Shown here in pieces: positions 42,965 through 52,599 of a stretch of DNA of 64,000 nucleotides (the first letter of the stretch is position 1; each line of letters begins with the position of its first letter). The notes under the pieces are model-generated. The model did not search any database, was not told the origin of the DNA, and was given only the letters and a program-made list of their open reading frames with translations. Position numbers and translations under genes: made by a program. The DNA is taken from positions 124,001-188,000 of the forward strand of contig NZ_BAABIA010000010.1 of the NCBI RefSeq assembly GCF_039542385.1, read 5' to 3'. This stretch comes from Prosthecobacter algae (lineage in GTDB: Bacteria; Verrucomicrobiota; Verrucomicrobiia; Verrucomicrobiales; Verrucomicrobiaceae).

Positions 42965-43608
42965 TCTTCCGTGCCAAGGACCCAGGCCGTCAGCCGATGC
43001 TCGATCAGTCTTCCAGCGGCTGCGGCCACTGTTTCCATCGCCTGCAGGTCCGCGATGGCGAAGGCTGGCGGCGTAAGGTAGCCAGGTGGAAAGTCGGCCT
43101 GTGATTCGGGCACTTGAGCCAGATCGGGCAGATCTTTTAGGCGGATCAGGCGCACGGCTGTGATCACGCCACGCAGCTCACCTGCGAATTTCAGCGGCAC
43201 AGCCAGCATGGCCCACGTCAGCACACTCAGGCTGCGGTCAAGTTCCCGGTTTTGCCGTTGGTGAAAGCAGACTTCGCTCTCGCTCGCAGCCAGGCCGCTG
43301 GTGAAGACCATGCCTGTGATGCCCTGCGTGGCCGGTAGGCGGAAGCTGCCGACAAAACGTGCGGCATCCGGGCCATTGTTCCAAACGGGAACCAGCACCT
43401 GGGATTGCTCCATCGCCAGCCAGACGCTGCCTTCATCGGCCAGGATGCCGTCCAGAGTCTGCTGGATCAGACGAGCAGGCAGCCCTTCGATGAGGGCGGC
43501 CGGGCTTTGCTGGAGCGCGTGCTGGGCAAACTGTTCCCGGCGGGCCGCCAGTTTCTCTTCCAGAGAACTCAGTTCTGGGTCTGCAAAGCTGGAAAACGGC
43601 GCGGCCAT
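42961..43608 (-). CDS. GAF-domain sensor protein
   Basis: 215 residues. A helical N-part (SLEEKLAARREQFAQHALQQ) leads into a GAF domain (about 50-185): ADEGSVWLAMEQSQVLVPVWNN, QGITGMVFTSGLAASESEV and LAVPLKFAGELRGVITAVRL. No enzymatic output domain is attached, so the domain is presumably a small-molecule or protein-binding switch. It is translated just before the S8 protease with overlapping codons (ATGA), and divergent from the kinase-receiver gene 96 bases away. Confidence 0.8.
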   Translation of the reverse strand: MAAPFSSFADPELSSLEEKLAARREQFAQHALQQSPAALIEGLPARLIQQTLDGILADEGSVWLAMEQSQVLVPVWNNGPDAARFVGSFRLPATQGITGMVFTSGLAASESEVCFHQRQNRELDRSLSVLTWAMLAVPLKFAGELRGVITAVRLIRLKDLPDLAQVPESQADFPPGYLTPPAFAIADLQAMETVAAAAGRLIEHRLTAWVLGTEE

Positions 43609-43704
43609 CCTTTAGGCTAACATGAAGACGGCGGTTTGAGAAGAGAACGCTTGCGGGAGGGGGACAATCTTCGGACTGTTCGGACCCTTTAGATCTCTGG
43701 CCAC

Positions 43705-45072
43705 ATGAAGCGTTTTTTCTCCTTCGGCAAACGTTCGAAGCCGTCTCCAGCGGCTCCTTCGGCGTCCGAAGGCGTGGCGGGCTGGCCTCCGCAGCAGATT
43801 TATCCTTCGCCAGCCGAGTTGACGAGCATGATGCCAGCTGGGGAGTACGCCTTTGATGCCCTCATCGGTCAGGGTGGCATGGGGGCCGTCTATCGTGGGC
43901 AGCAGATGAAGCTGGACCGCTCCGTCGCTATCAAGATTCTGCATCGCCAGCACGGCACCGACTATGCCTATGCGGAAAGGTTCCGCCGGGAAGCGCAGTC
44001 GCTGGCCCAGATGAACCACCCCAACATCGTCAGCGTCTATGATTTTGGCGTGGTGGGGGATTACCTCTACTACGTGATGGAGTTCATTGAGGGCACCGAT
44101 CTGCACCACTTGCTCAGCACCCGGCAGATGACGCCGGCCCGGGCAGTGGAAATCGTGCCCGCACTTTGTGATGCGTTGTTTTATGCGCATTCCAAAGGTC
44201 TGGTCCATCGGGACATCAAGCCGGCTAATGTGTTGATCGCCCAGGATGGCCGGGTGAAGCTGGCCGACTTTGGCCTGGCCAAGCGATTTGACAGACCCAG
44301 CACGCTTCTCACCCAGAGCCACATGGCCATGGGCACCCCGGACTATGCTGCGCCTGAGCAGTATGACACCCGGGCCGTGATCGACCACCGTGCGGACATT
44401 TACGCCCTCGGTGTCGTCTTTTACCAGATGCTCACCGGTACAGTCCCGCGCGGAGCCTGGCAGCCGCCTTCGGCCATGGTCGGCACGGATCCGCGGCTGG
44501 ACATGGTCATCGTGCGTGCCCTGCTACCCGACCGGAACCAGCGCTACGCCTCGGCGGCCGAGTTCAAGCAGACCCTTCTCGCCAGCCTCACCACCGCTCC
44601 GGAAACCACATCCGTTCCGGTGCAGACCACACCCGCTTCCTCCACCCGCCCGCTCCAGGGCCGGGTGCTGGTGCTGGAGGATGACCTGCTGCTGCGCCAG
44701 CTCATCGTGCGCAATCTCAAGCAGGAAGGTTTTGAGATCGTGGAGACCGGGGACGGGGTGGACACGGTGCGCTGTTACAGCGAGGCCATGCTCGCCGGCC
44801 AGCCTTTCGATCTGGTTCTGATTGATCTCACCATTCCCATGGGCATGGGCGGAGCCCGAGCCATGGAACTGCTGCGGCAACTGGACCCGCAGGTGGATGC
44901 GATTGTTTCCAGCGGTTATCGCAGCGATCCCGCCATGTTGCATCCCCGTGCGCACGGCTTTGCGGATGTTTTGCCCAAGCCCTATGACAGCGCCGACCTC
45001 ACCCGGATTGTGCGGGAGGTGCTGCACAAGCGCCGCCAGCGTCTCGGCACGGCGGCTGGCATGCAGGGGTAA
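43705..45072 (+). CDS. Ser/Thr protein kinase fused to a response-regulator receiver domain
   Basis: 455 residues. Kinase domain about 47-295: GQGGMGAVYRG, Lys77 in VAIKIL, catalytic HRDIKPAN (Asp170), DFG at 188-190, and GTPDYAAPEQY; all active-site residues are kept. A Pro/Thr-rich linker leads to a receiver domain (about 319-441) with acidic pocket EDD (325-327), phospho-acceptor Asp374 in VLIDLTIP, SSGY and Lys425 in LPKPY. There is no membrane segment, so it is cytosolic. Aspartyl phosphorylation by a histidine kinase could therefore control the Ser/Thr kinase. It is the centre of the 41.2-45.1 kb signalling cluster. Confidence 0.9.
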   Translation: MKRFFSFGKRSKPSPAAPSASEGVAGWPPQQIYPSPAELTSMMPAGEYAFDALIGQGGMGAVYRGQQMKLDRSVAIKILHRQHGTDYAYAERFRREAQSLAQMNHPNIVSVYDFGVVGDYLYYVMEFIEGTDLHHLLSTRQMTPARAVEIVPALCDALFYAHSKGLVHRDIKPANVLIAQDGRVKLADFGLAKRFDRPSTLLTQSHMAMGTPDYAAPEQYDTRAVIDHRADIYALGVVFYQMLTGTVPRGAWQPPSAMVGTDPRLDMVIVRALLPDRNQRYASAAEFKQTLLASLTTAPETTSVPVQTTPASSTRPLQGRVLVLEDDLLLRQLIVRNLKQEGFEIVETGDGVDTVRCYSEAMLAGQPFDLVLIDLTIPMGMGGARAMELLRQLDPQVDAIVSSGYRSDPAMLHPRAHGFADVLPKPYDSADLTRIVREVLHKRRQRLGTAAGMQG

Positions 45073-45142
45073 AATGAAGCACCGCCCGCCAGGTGACCAG
45101 CGTGCGGTGCGACGTGGGTGGCTGAACCACCGGAGTTAAGTC

Positions 45143-45319
45143 TTAGTGCTTGTGACCCTTTTTGGAGTCGCAGCAGGCGCTCTTGTCTTTCGAGCAGCAC
45201 GCCGCCGCAGCTTTTTTGCTGCCGGCAGCGTCGCAGGAGGAGCATTCAGCCTTTTTGCTGGCGCAGGAAGCGAGCAGCAGGGAGGCGGAAGCGAGGCCAA
45301 TGGAGAGAAGACGGATCAT
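45143..45319 (-). CDS. Small cysteine-rich lipoprotein
   Basis: 58 residues. A lipoprotein signal MIRLLSIGLASASLLLASC with lipobox LASC (Cys19) precedes a Lys/Ala/Cys-rich mature chain containing CSSC, CC and CC, and ending KKGHKH. Six cysteines beyond the acylated one and a His-containing tail suggest metal binding (copper, zinc or similar). Periplasmic or outer-membrane location is predicted. ATG 45319 and TAA 45143-45145 frame the gene. Confidence 0.65.
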   Translation of the reverse strand: MIRLLSIGLASASLLLASCASKKAECSSCDAAGSKKAAAACCSKDKSACCDSKKGHKH

Positions 45320-45376
45320 AGAGAGAGTGTCGGTTGGAAACAGGTAGTCTATGAGACGACCTCCAAACCATTCAAA

Positions 45377-45490
45377 TTACTTGCTCATCTGCACCGGCGC
45401 TGGTGGTGGCGGTGGGGGAGCCTTGGAAGCGCAGGAGACGAGACCACCGGCGATGACCGATGCTGCGAGAGCGAGGAGGGCGTATTTCAT
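45377..45490 (-). CDS. Very small proline-rich lipoprotein
   Basis: 37 residues: MKYALLALAASVIAGGLVSC (lipobox LVSC, Cys20) and a mature tail of 17 residues with six consecutive prolines. Similar entericidin-like or short PVC lipoproteins are known, but no function can be assigned. It lies 57 bases upstream of the cysteine-rich lipoprotein gene and in the same direction, so the two may share a transcript. Confidence 0.55.
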   Translation of the reverse strand: MKYALLALAASVIAGGLVSCASKAPPPPPPAPVQMSK

Positions 45491-45636
45491 AGTGTGTTTT
45501 GTAACGTGTTTGTTTGAATGCTACAGCATCCACAAGTGAGACTGAGCGACGCGAGGCTAACGACAATTCCAGTGTTTGCAACGGGCCAAATCGCAATGTT
45601 CAGGGCGTCCGGTTCGCAGGACTGAGAAGGGCCTGG

Positions 45637-47088
45637 CTAGGCTAGGAGGTCTTTCACCACATGGCCATGCACATCGGTGAGGCGGTAATTGCGGCCCTGG
45701 AAGCGGTAGGTGAAGCGCTCATGGTCAAAGCCCAGGAGGTGCATCACGGTGGCCTGGAAGTCATGAACGTGGACCTTTTTTTCAGCCACGCTGAAACCCA
45801 GCTCATCCGTGCTGCCATAGTCAAAGCCGGACTTCACCCCGCCCCCGGCCATGAAGAGCGTGAAGCAGTCTGGGTAGTGGTCCCGCCCCAGCACCTTGCT
45901 GGCGGCAGTGCGGCCTTCGCGGAAAGGCGTGCGGCCGAATTCGCCGCCCCAAATGATCAGGGTGTCCTCCAGAAGCCCACGCTGTTTCAGGTCCTTGATC
46001 AGCGCAGCTACGGGCTTGTCAGTTTCGGCCATCTTTTTGGTTAGGCCGTCGGTGATGCCTGAGGCTTCCGAGGTGCCATGAAAGTCCCAGCCCCAGTCAA
46101 AGAGCTGCACAAAGCGCACGCCTTTTTCCACCAGGCGACGTGCCAGCAGGCAGTTATTGGCAAAGCTGGCCTCGCCGGGCTTGGCCCCATAGTCTTCAAT
46201 GACCTTGGCCGGCTCTTTGGAGATATCCATGACCTCCGGTACACTCATCTGCATGCGATAGGCCAGTTCGTATTGGGCGATGCGGGTCACCGTTTCCGCA
46301 TGGCCCAGTTCGGCTGCCTGCTGTTCATTGAGTTCCTTCAGCGCATCCAGCGTGCGACGGCGCAGGTTTCGGCTCATCCCGGCGGGATCAGAGGCATACA
46401 ATACCGGGTCGCCTTTGCTGCGGCACTGCACCCCCTGATAGACGGAGGGGATGAACCCGCTACCCCACAGGCCCTGGCCGCCGCTGGGCTGAGTACCACT
46501 GGAGATCAGGGTCACAAACCCTGGCAGATCCTGGTTTTCCGTGCCCAGCCCATAGGTTGCCCAGGAGCCCATGGAAGGCCGTCCCTGCCGCGTGTGGCCG
46601 GTGAAAAGCAGCAGCTCTGCCGGGGCGTGGTTGAACTGGTCCGTGTGCATGGACCGCACCATGGTGATCTCATCGGCGATGGTGTGGAAGTTCGGGCAGG
46701 CATCGCTCATCCACATGCCCGCCTTGCCATACTGTTTAAAGCTGCGCGGGGTGCCCATCAGCTTGGGCACGCCCGTGGTGAAGGCGAAGGTGCGGCCTTT
46801 GAGAATGGAGTCCGGGCAGTTCTGCCCATCGTGCTTCACCAGCTCCGGTTTATAATCAAACAGGTCCAGATGCGGCGGTGCCCCGGACATGTGCAGGTAG
46901 ATGACGCGCTTGGCCTTGGCCGCATGGTGGGTGACGCGCGGTGCCATGGGATTGTCCGTGACCGGCATCGCCGTGCTGGTGCCTTGCAGGGCCTGGAGGG
47001 CGATCGCCCCCAGGCTGAACTGCCCGGCCCCGCTGAGGAAGGTGCGGCGCGTGGTGAACTGGAGGCTGTCGTGGCGGACGGGATTCAT
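45637..47088 (-). CDS. DUF1501 family secreted protein
   Basis: 483 residues. A twin-arginine signal is visible (TTRRTFLSGAGQFSLGAIAL), followed by the DUF1501 chain typical of Planctomycetes/Verrucomicrobia: RVIYLHMSGAPPHLDLFDYK, TDQFNHAPAELLLFTGHTR, GTENQDLPGFVTLIS, IIWGGEFGRTPF and DYGSTDELGFSVAEKKVHV. The fold is related to alkaline-phosphatase/sulfatase-like proteins, and members are almost always encoded beside PSD1/DUF1549 genes, as here (23 bases after one). The joint function is not established; export by Tat implies a folded, possibly cofactor-bearing protein. Confidence 0.88.
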   Translation of the reverse strand: MNPVRHDSLQFTTRRTFLSGAGQFSLGAIALQALQGTSTAMPVTDNPMAPRVTHHAAKAKRVIYLHMSGAPPHLDLFDYKPELVKHDGQNCPDSILKGRTFAFTTGVPKLMGTPRSFKQYGKAGMWMSDACPNFHTIADEITMVRSMHTDQFNHAPAELLLFTGHTRQGRPSMGSWATYGLGTENQDLPGFVTLISSGTQPSGGQGLWGSGFIPSVYQGVQCRSKGDPVLYASDPAGMSRNLRRRTLDALKELNEQQAAELGHAETVTRIAQYELAYRMQMSVPEVMDISKEPAKVIEDYGAKPGEASFANNCLLARRLVEKGVRFVQLFDWGWDFHGTSEASGITDGLTKKMAETDKPVAALIKDLKQRGLLEDTLIIWGGEFGRTPFREGRTAASKVLGRDHYPDCFTLFMAGGGVKSGFDYGSTDELGFSVAEKKVHVHDFQATVMHLLGFDHERFTYRFQGRNYRLTDVHGHVVKDLLA

Positions 47089-47111
47089 GGGGAACAGTCA
47101 GGGCAAGGGGG

Positions 47112-49556
47112 TTATCTCCGCATCACAAACTCATCCAGGTTCATCACCACATTGGCCACAGTGGTCCAGGCGGCGAGTTCGGCGATGTCTGCGTCTTTGG
47201 GGGCAGGCCCCAGGGGATCCGTGGCCATTTTCACGGCTTCATTCGGGTGGGAGCGATAGTCGGCCAGGGCTTCGTCATGGAGCTTTTGCAGGGTGCTGCG
47301 CTCCTGCGTCGTGGGAGCCCGGGAAACGCAGAGCTGGTACAGGAGGGCGATCTTGTCATCCACGCCCATCAGACGCCGGGCCATGGCCTGATGGGCCTCG
47401 ATGAAGACGGGGTCATTGAGCGTGACGAAGGCCTGGAGCGGGGTGTTGGTGCGGCCCCGGCGGACGGTACACACTTCGCGGTTAGGCGCATCGAAGGTGC
47501 TGAAGCTGGGGTAGGGGCTGTTGCGCCGCATCTCGGTGTAGAGGCTGCGGCGGTGCTTGTCCTCACCTTCGCTCAGCGTCCAGTCATTGCTGCGGCCAAA
47601 GGCGGTGGTCAGGCCCATGTTCGGGGCCATGGGCCGCACGGAAGGGCCGCCCATTTTGGCACTCAGCAGGCCGCTCACGGCCAGGGCCTGGTCGCGCAGC
47701 AGTTCACCCGTGGCACGGAAGCGGGGGCCCCGGGCCAGCAGGCGGTTTTCAGGATCGCGCTCATTGAGTTCCGCGTTGCTGCGGGAGTCCTGGCGGTAAG
47801 CCTGGGAAGTGACCATGAGCCGCAGCATGTGTTTCAGGTCCCAGCCTTTGTCCATGAATTCGGCAGCCAGCCAGTCCAGCAGCTCTGGGTGGAAGGGCAG
47901 CTCCCCTTGGCTGCCAAATTCCTCACTGGTGCGCACCAGGCCGATGCCGAACAAACTTTCCCACAACCGGTTGACGGTCACACGGGCTGTCAGCGGATTA
48001 TCATGGCTCACCAGCCAGCGGGCCAATGTCAGACGATTGCGGGGTGCCCCTGCCGGCAGGGGAGGGAAAGTGGCAGGTGTGCCTTCCTGCACCTCTTCGC
48101 CCAGGGCCTGCCAGTTGCCACGGAGCTGGATGTAGGTCTTGCGACGTTCCTTGGCAGGCAGGTCCAGCATCACAGGCACGGTGACGGGTTTGGTGCGGTT
48201 CAATTCCTTGTTCAGGAGATTAAGCTTGGCGCGTTCCGTCTTGGCTTCGGGAGCGACGAAACGCACGTAGTAGGTTTGCAGCGTCTTTTTCTGTTCCGCC
48301 GTGCGTTTTTCTGCCATCACGGCCAGGGCCTCGGCGGCTTTTTTGTCCTTGAGGGCAGGTTTGGTCGCCAGCCAGGCATCATAGCCTTTCATCCAGCCCT
48401 CGGGGTTTTTGGCAAACTGGGCCTCCAGCTTGGCGAGTTCCTGCTTCCATTGCTGGCGCTGCTGCTTCACTTCGGCGGGGAGGATTTCATGGAAAGGGGC
48501 TTCGTCCTTTTTGTCGGCATCGGCGCTTTGATTCAGGAAGGCATAGGCCTGGAAATATTCCTTGTGGGTCAGGGGATCGTACTTGTGCGTGTGGCACTGG
48601 GCGCAGGCCATGGTGGTACCCATCCAGACGGCAAAGGTGGTGTTCACGCGGTCCACCACGGCGGCGATGCGGAATTCCTCATCGCTGGTGCCGCCTTCGT
48701 TTTGCGTCATGGTGTTGCGGTGAAAGGCGGTGGCGATGAGCTGGTCATCGGTGGGGTTGGGCAGCAGGTCGCCGGCGATCTGTTCGATGGTGAACTGGTC
48801 AAACGGCATGTTCTGGTTCAGGGACCGCACCACCCAGTCCCGGAAGGCCCAGATTTCGCGTGGCTGATCGCTGGGATAGCCGGAACTGTCCGCATAACGG
48901 GCGAGATCCAGCCATTGGCGTGCCCAGTGCTCGCCATAGGCTGGTTTGGCCAGAAAGTGGTCCACCATCTTTTCGTAAGGGGCCTTTTTGAAGGTCTCCA
49001 GTTCTTGTAGGGTGGGTGGCAGGCCGGTGAGATCAAGGGCCAAGCGACGGATCAGGGTGGCCGAGTCGGCCTGCGACTGGAAGCCCAGTTTCTCTTCGGC
49101 CAGCCGCTTCAGCAGAAAGGCATCCACGGCACTGGTCTCGCTTGTCGGAGCTGCGGGGATGGCTGGCCTAACCACCTTTTCATAACTCCAGTGTCCGCCC
49201 CATTTGGCTCCTTCCTGGATCCATTGTTTGAGCAGGGCCACTTGCGCTGGAGGGATGACCTTGTGCTGCTTGGGTGGGGGCATCACCTCGTCCTTGTCGG
49301 TGGAGAGGATGCGTTGAAGGAGGGCGCTTTGGTCGGGGTTGCCCGGCACGATGGCCCGCACGCCTTCATTGTCAGCCTTGGCGGCCTTTTCATCGTCCAG
49401 CCGAAGGCCGGCTTCGCGCTTGGCTTCATCCGGCCCATGGCAGAAGAAACAGTTCTCCGAGAGGATGGGGCGGATCTGCCGGGAAAAGTCCACTGCGGGC
49501 AGTTCCTTTTCGGGGAGAACAGCCAGGAGACAGAAAATGGGAAGAAGCCGGGGCAT
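47112..49556 (-). CDS. PSCyt1-PSCyt2(DUF1549)-PSD1(DUF1553) protein
   Basis: 814 residues from ATG 49556 (MPRLLPIFCLLAVLP, a Sec signal); in-frame codons upstream do not fit. Near the N-terminus is a cytochrome-like CFFCH motif (Cys36, Cys39, His40) and the GLRLDD segment of PSCyt1. DUF1549 contains the PADFLAKPAYGEHWARQWLD-like [18 protein letters not shown] block and CAQCHTHKYDP near residue 318. The C-terminal DUF1553 has [18 protein letters not shown] and RRGRTNTPLQAFVTLNDPVF. These are predicted extracytoplasmic heme-binding proteins of uncertain redox role. It is followed by DUF1501 and divergent from a second PSD1 gene. Confidence 0.88.
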   Translation of the reverse strand: MPRLLPIFCLLAVLPEKELPAVDFSRQIRPILSENCFFCHGPDEAKREAGLRLDDEKAAKADNEGVRAIVPGNPDQSALLQRILSTDKDEVMPPPKQHKVIPPAQVALLKQWIQEGAKWGGHWSYEKVVRPAIPAAPTSETSAVDAFLLKRLAEEKLGFQSQADSATLIRRLALDLTGLPPTLQELETFKKAPYEKMVDHFLAKPAYGEHWARQWLDLARYADSSGYPSDQPREIWAFRDWVVRSLNQNMPFDQFTIEQIAGDLLPNPTDDQLIATAFHRNTMTQNEGGTSDEEFRIAAVVDRVNTTFAVWMGTTMACAQCHTHKYDPLTHKEYFQAYAFLNQSADADKKDEAPFHEILPAEVKQQRQQWKQELAKLEAQFAKNPEGWMKGYDAWLATKPALKDKKAAEALAVMAEKRTAEQKKTLQTYYVRFVAPEAKTERAKLNLLNKELNRTKPVTVPVMLDLPAKERRKTYIQLRGNWQALGEEVQEGTPATFPPLPAGAPRNRLTLARWLVSHDNPLTARVTVNRLWESLFGIGLVRTSEEFGSQGELPFHPELLDWLAAEFMDKGWDLKHMLRLMVTSQAYRQDSRSNAELNERDPENRLLARGPRFRATGELLRDQALAVSGLLSAKMGGPSVRPMAPNMGLTTAFGRSNDWTLSEGEDKHRRSLYTEMRRNSPYPSFSTFDAPNREVCTVRRGRTNTPLQAFVTLNDPVFIEAHQAMARRLMGVDDKIALLYQLCVSRAPTTQERSTLQKLHDEALADYRSHPNEAVKMATDPLGPAPKDADIAELAAWTTVANVVMNLDEFVMRR

Positions 49557-49683
49557 GGGGTCTGGGCTAAATACGCCGCTCAAGGGGGCATCTTCCCGGA
49601 TGTGCGAGGATAGTCCATTGGCTGAGCAGGGAGTTCCGGTAAGGATGGAAAGCTGGGGTGGGCCGTCATCGTTCTGAGAAGGC

Positions 49684-52590
49684 GTGAACCGTCTGTTGCT
49701 TTCTTTCTGCCTCCTGGCTTCTCCAGCCCTGGCGCTGGACTTTGCCCAGGAGGTGCTGCCGGTGCTGCAGCGCGCCTGCTTTGAATGCCACGGCGGCGAG
49801 GTGGCCAAGGCGGGCCTGCGCCTGCATGAGAAGGCCGTTGCGCTGAAAGGGGGAGAGCATGGGGCGGTCATCGTGCCCGGCCAGCCCGAGGCCAGCGAAC
49901 TTCTGCGCCGGGTCTCTCTGCCTCGGTCTGACAAGCAGGCCATGCCCAGGCGCGGGAACGCGCTGACCGCCATGGAAATCCAAGGGCTGCGCGAATGGAT
50001 CGCTGCTGGAGCCGTGTGGCCCGAGACGGTCTCGGCGGCCCGGCACTGGGCCTACGTGCCACCTGTGAAGCCGAAGCTGCCTGACACCCAAGGCCAGCAC
50101 CCGGTGGATGCCTGGGTGGGCGAAAAGTTGAAGCAGGTAGGCTTGACCCCTTCCGCTGTAGCTCCCGCGCATACTTTGGTGCGGCGCCTGTTTCAGGATC
50201 TCACCGGCCTGCCACCTGCTGAGGAAGACCTGGCCCGCTTTCTTCCAGATCTCCGGCTGCAAAACCTCTCTGAGGACACCTATGAAAAGCTGGTGGACCA
50301 CCTGTTGGCATCGCCAGAATTTGGGGTCAAGTGGGCACGTCATTGGCTGGATCTGGCCCGGTATGCGGATTCGCATGGCTTTCAGCGGGATGACCTGCGC
50401 GAGGTCTGGGGTTACCGGGACTGGGTGGTGGAGGCTTTGAACAAGGATATGCCGTTTGACCAGTTCACCATTGAGCAGATCGCCGGGGACCTGTTGCCCA
50501 ATGCTACTCCGGCACAGATCATCGCCACTGGCTTTCACCGCTGCACGCCGACGAATGTGGAGGCCGGAACGGAGCCGGAAGAAAGCCGAATCAACCAGGT
50601 GATCGACCGCGTGAACACCACAGGGGCGGTGTGGATGGGCAGCACTCTAGAATGCGCCCAGTGCCATCACCACAAGTATGACCCGTTCAGCCAGAAGGAT
50701 TATTACCAGTTGCTGGCCTACTTCAACAACACCGAGAAAGAGGCGGAACGCACCAACCCAAAAACGCCTGGTTCGATCCGGTTTGACGGCGTGCCTTACG
50801 CCATGTCCGACGCGGGACAGGATGAGGCGCGGGAGGCTCTAACCCAGCGGCTGAAAAGCGTGCAGGCTCGCCTGGCCAAGGCTGAAGCCGTTGCGTCGCC
50901 ATCGGTCCAAAACGCAGCGGGCAAGCCGTCGGTGAGGGTGCTGAAACCTGCCGAGGTGGACTCCGCCTCCGGCTCTGAGGCCGAAGTGCAGGGAGACCAG
51001 AGTGTGCTCTTCATCGGGGCCGTGCCGGATGTGGACACCTATACGCTGACCTATGATCTCAGCCCTGGCAGTGTCACTGGGTTCCTGCTCGAAGCCTTGA
51101 CCGATTCTTCGCTGCCTGGAGACGGGCCGGGCAGGGGTGATGCCACGCGGCCTAACTTTGTATTGCAACACCTGGAGGTCTCCGTGCAGGACACAGCAGG
51201 CAAGGTCTTGCCGCTCAGCTTTAAGCAGGCCTTCGCCAGCTTTTCCCAAAGCCGGTTTGATGTTGGCGGGCTGATTGACCAGGATCCGAAGACGGGGTGG
51301 GCCATCAATCCGCAGTTTCATCAGGCCCACTGGGCCGCCTTGGCCCTGAAGGAGCCGCTGGTGATCACGGCGGGCATGAAGCTGAAACTGAAGCTGGTGC
51401 AGGAGTTTGGTGCAGGCCGCATGATTGGCCGGCTGCGTTTCTCCGCCATGGCTGGTGAGGTGGAGGCCAGCCTCCCTGCGGTCAGCGCGCCCTTGGCCGG
51501 CAAAGCCCGCCCAAAGAACCCAGCCGTCGTGGCTCTGACGCGGGAAGCAAAGGCCCTTCAAAAGGAGCTGGAGGGGCTGAAGCCAGCGACCACCGAAGTC
51601 ATGCGTGAAATGCCTCAGCCACGCATGACCGCCGTTTTTAAACGCGGAGTGTACACTGATCCGGCGGAACCTGTGAAGGCAGCGACGCCATCCATCTTCG
51701 ACCTCCAGGTGAAGGGCCCGCCCAACCGCCTAACACTCGCCCGCTGGCTGGTGGCCCGAAACAATCCGCTGACGGCCCGCGTGACCGTGAACCGTTTGTG
51801 GGCGGAGATCTTCGGCCAGGGCCTTGTGACCACGGTCGAGGACTTCGGCATCAAGGGCGCGCCACCGTCTCATCCAGAGCTGCTGGACTGGCTGGCCGTG
51901 GAGTTCATGGATCAGGGCTGGAGCCTGAAGAAGATCCTGAAACAAATCGTCATGTCCCGCACCTACCGGCAGAGCTCCGCGTTCCAGGCTGGCAGCAGGA
52001 ATGCCGAGACGGATGCCGCGAATGTCCTGCTGTGGCGGGGGCCGCGCTTCCGGTTGGATGCCGAGGCTATCCGCGACAATGCTCTGGCCGTATCCGGCCT
52101 GCTGAGCCTGAAAAAGGGCGGAGCCCCCATCCGACCACCGCAGCCGGACGGCCTGTGGGCGAAGGTGGGCGGGCAGCAATACAAGTATGAAGTCAGCAGG
52201 GGCGAGATGCGTTACCGGCGCGGTCTCTACGTGGTGCTGAAACGTGGTGCCCCTTATCCCAGCTTCATCAACTTCGATGCCAGTGCACGCATGGCCTGCG
52301 TGGTGAGGCGCGGCCGCAGCAACACCCCGTTGCAAGCGCTGACCTTGCTCAATGACCCCGTCTTCGTGGAGGCCACGCAGGCCCTGGCAGCACGCCTGCA
52401 AAAGGTGCCGGATGTCTTGTCACGCCTTCGGTTAGGCTTTCGCCTGGTGCTGGCAAGGGAGGCTGCGCCGGAGGAGCTGGAGGTGATGCGTCAGCTTTAC
52501 GAGGCCCAGGTTTCTCAGGGAGAAACCAAGGCCTTGGAGGCTGTGGCCAGCGCCCTGATGAATCTGGACGAAGCCATCACCAAAGGGTGA
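49684..52590 (+). CDS. PSD1-family protein with PSCyt1/DUF1549 and inserted domain
   Basis: 968 residues from GTG 49684, with a Sec signal ([16 protein letters not shown]). CFECH (Cys32, Cys35, His36) and GLRLHEK identify PSCyt1. [18 protein letters not shown] and [12 protein letters not shown] (near residue 326) belong to DUF1549. A beta-rich insertion of about 150 residues (about 430-590: [21 protein letters not shown]) is lacking in the shorter paralogue and looks like a carbohydrate-binding or discoidin-like module. DUF1553 follows ([38 protein letters not shown]). It starts 128 bases from the divergent paralogue, and no DUF1501 gene follows it. Confidence 0.87.
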   Translation: MNRLLLSFCLLASPALALDFAQEVLPVLQRACFECHGGEVAKAGLRLHEKAVALKGGEHGAVIVPGQPEASELLRRVSLPRSDKQAMPRRGNALTAMEIQGLREWIAAGAVWPETVSAARHWAYVPPVKPKLPDTQGQHPVDAWVGEKLKQVGLTPSAVAPAHTLVRRLFQDLTGLPPAEEDLARFLPDLRLQNLSEDTYEKLVDHLLASPEFGVKWARHWLDLARYADSHGFQRDDLREVWGYRDWVVEALNKDMPFDQFTIEQIAGDLLPNATPAQIIATGFHRCTPTNVEAGTEPEESRINQVIDRVNTTGAVWMGSTLECAQCHHHKYDPFSQKDYYQLLAYFNNTEKEAERTNPKTPGSIRFDGVPYAMSDAGQDEAREALTQRLKSVQARLAKAEAVASPSVQNAAGKPSVRVLKPAEVDSASGSEAEVQGDQSVLFIGAVPDVDTYTLTYDLSPGSVTGFLLEALTDSSLPGDGPGRGDATRPNFVLQHLEVSVQDTAGKVLPLSFKQAFASFSQSRFDVGGLIDQDPKTGWAINPQFHQAHWAALALKEPLVITAGMKLKLKLVQEFGAGRMIGRLRFSAMAGEVEASLPAVSAPLAGKARPKNPAVVALTREAKALQKELEGLKPATTEVMREMPQPRMTAVFKRGVYTDPAEPVKAATPSIFDLQVKGPPNRLTLARWLVARNNPLTARVTVNRLWAEIFGQGLVTTVEDFGIKGAPPSHPELLDWLAVEFMDQGWSLKKILKQIVMSRTYRQSSAFQAGSRNAETDAANVLLWRGPRFRLDAEAIRDNALAVSGLLSLKKGGAPIRPPQPDGLWAKVGGQQYKYEVSRGEMRYRRGLYVVLKRGAPYPSFINFDASARMACVVRRGRSNTPLQALTLLNDPVFVEATQALAARLQKVPDVLSRLRLGFRLVLAREAAPEELEVMRQLYEAQVSQGETKALEAVASALMNLDEAITKG

Positions 52591-52599
52591 AGCCGAAGC

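Noticed and set aside
47247-49010. 587-residue ORF antisense to the PSD1 gene
   Set aside because: His/Gly/Gln-rich shadow; CxxCH and DUF1553 motifs are on the minus strand.
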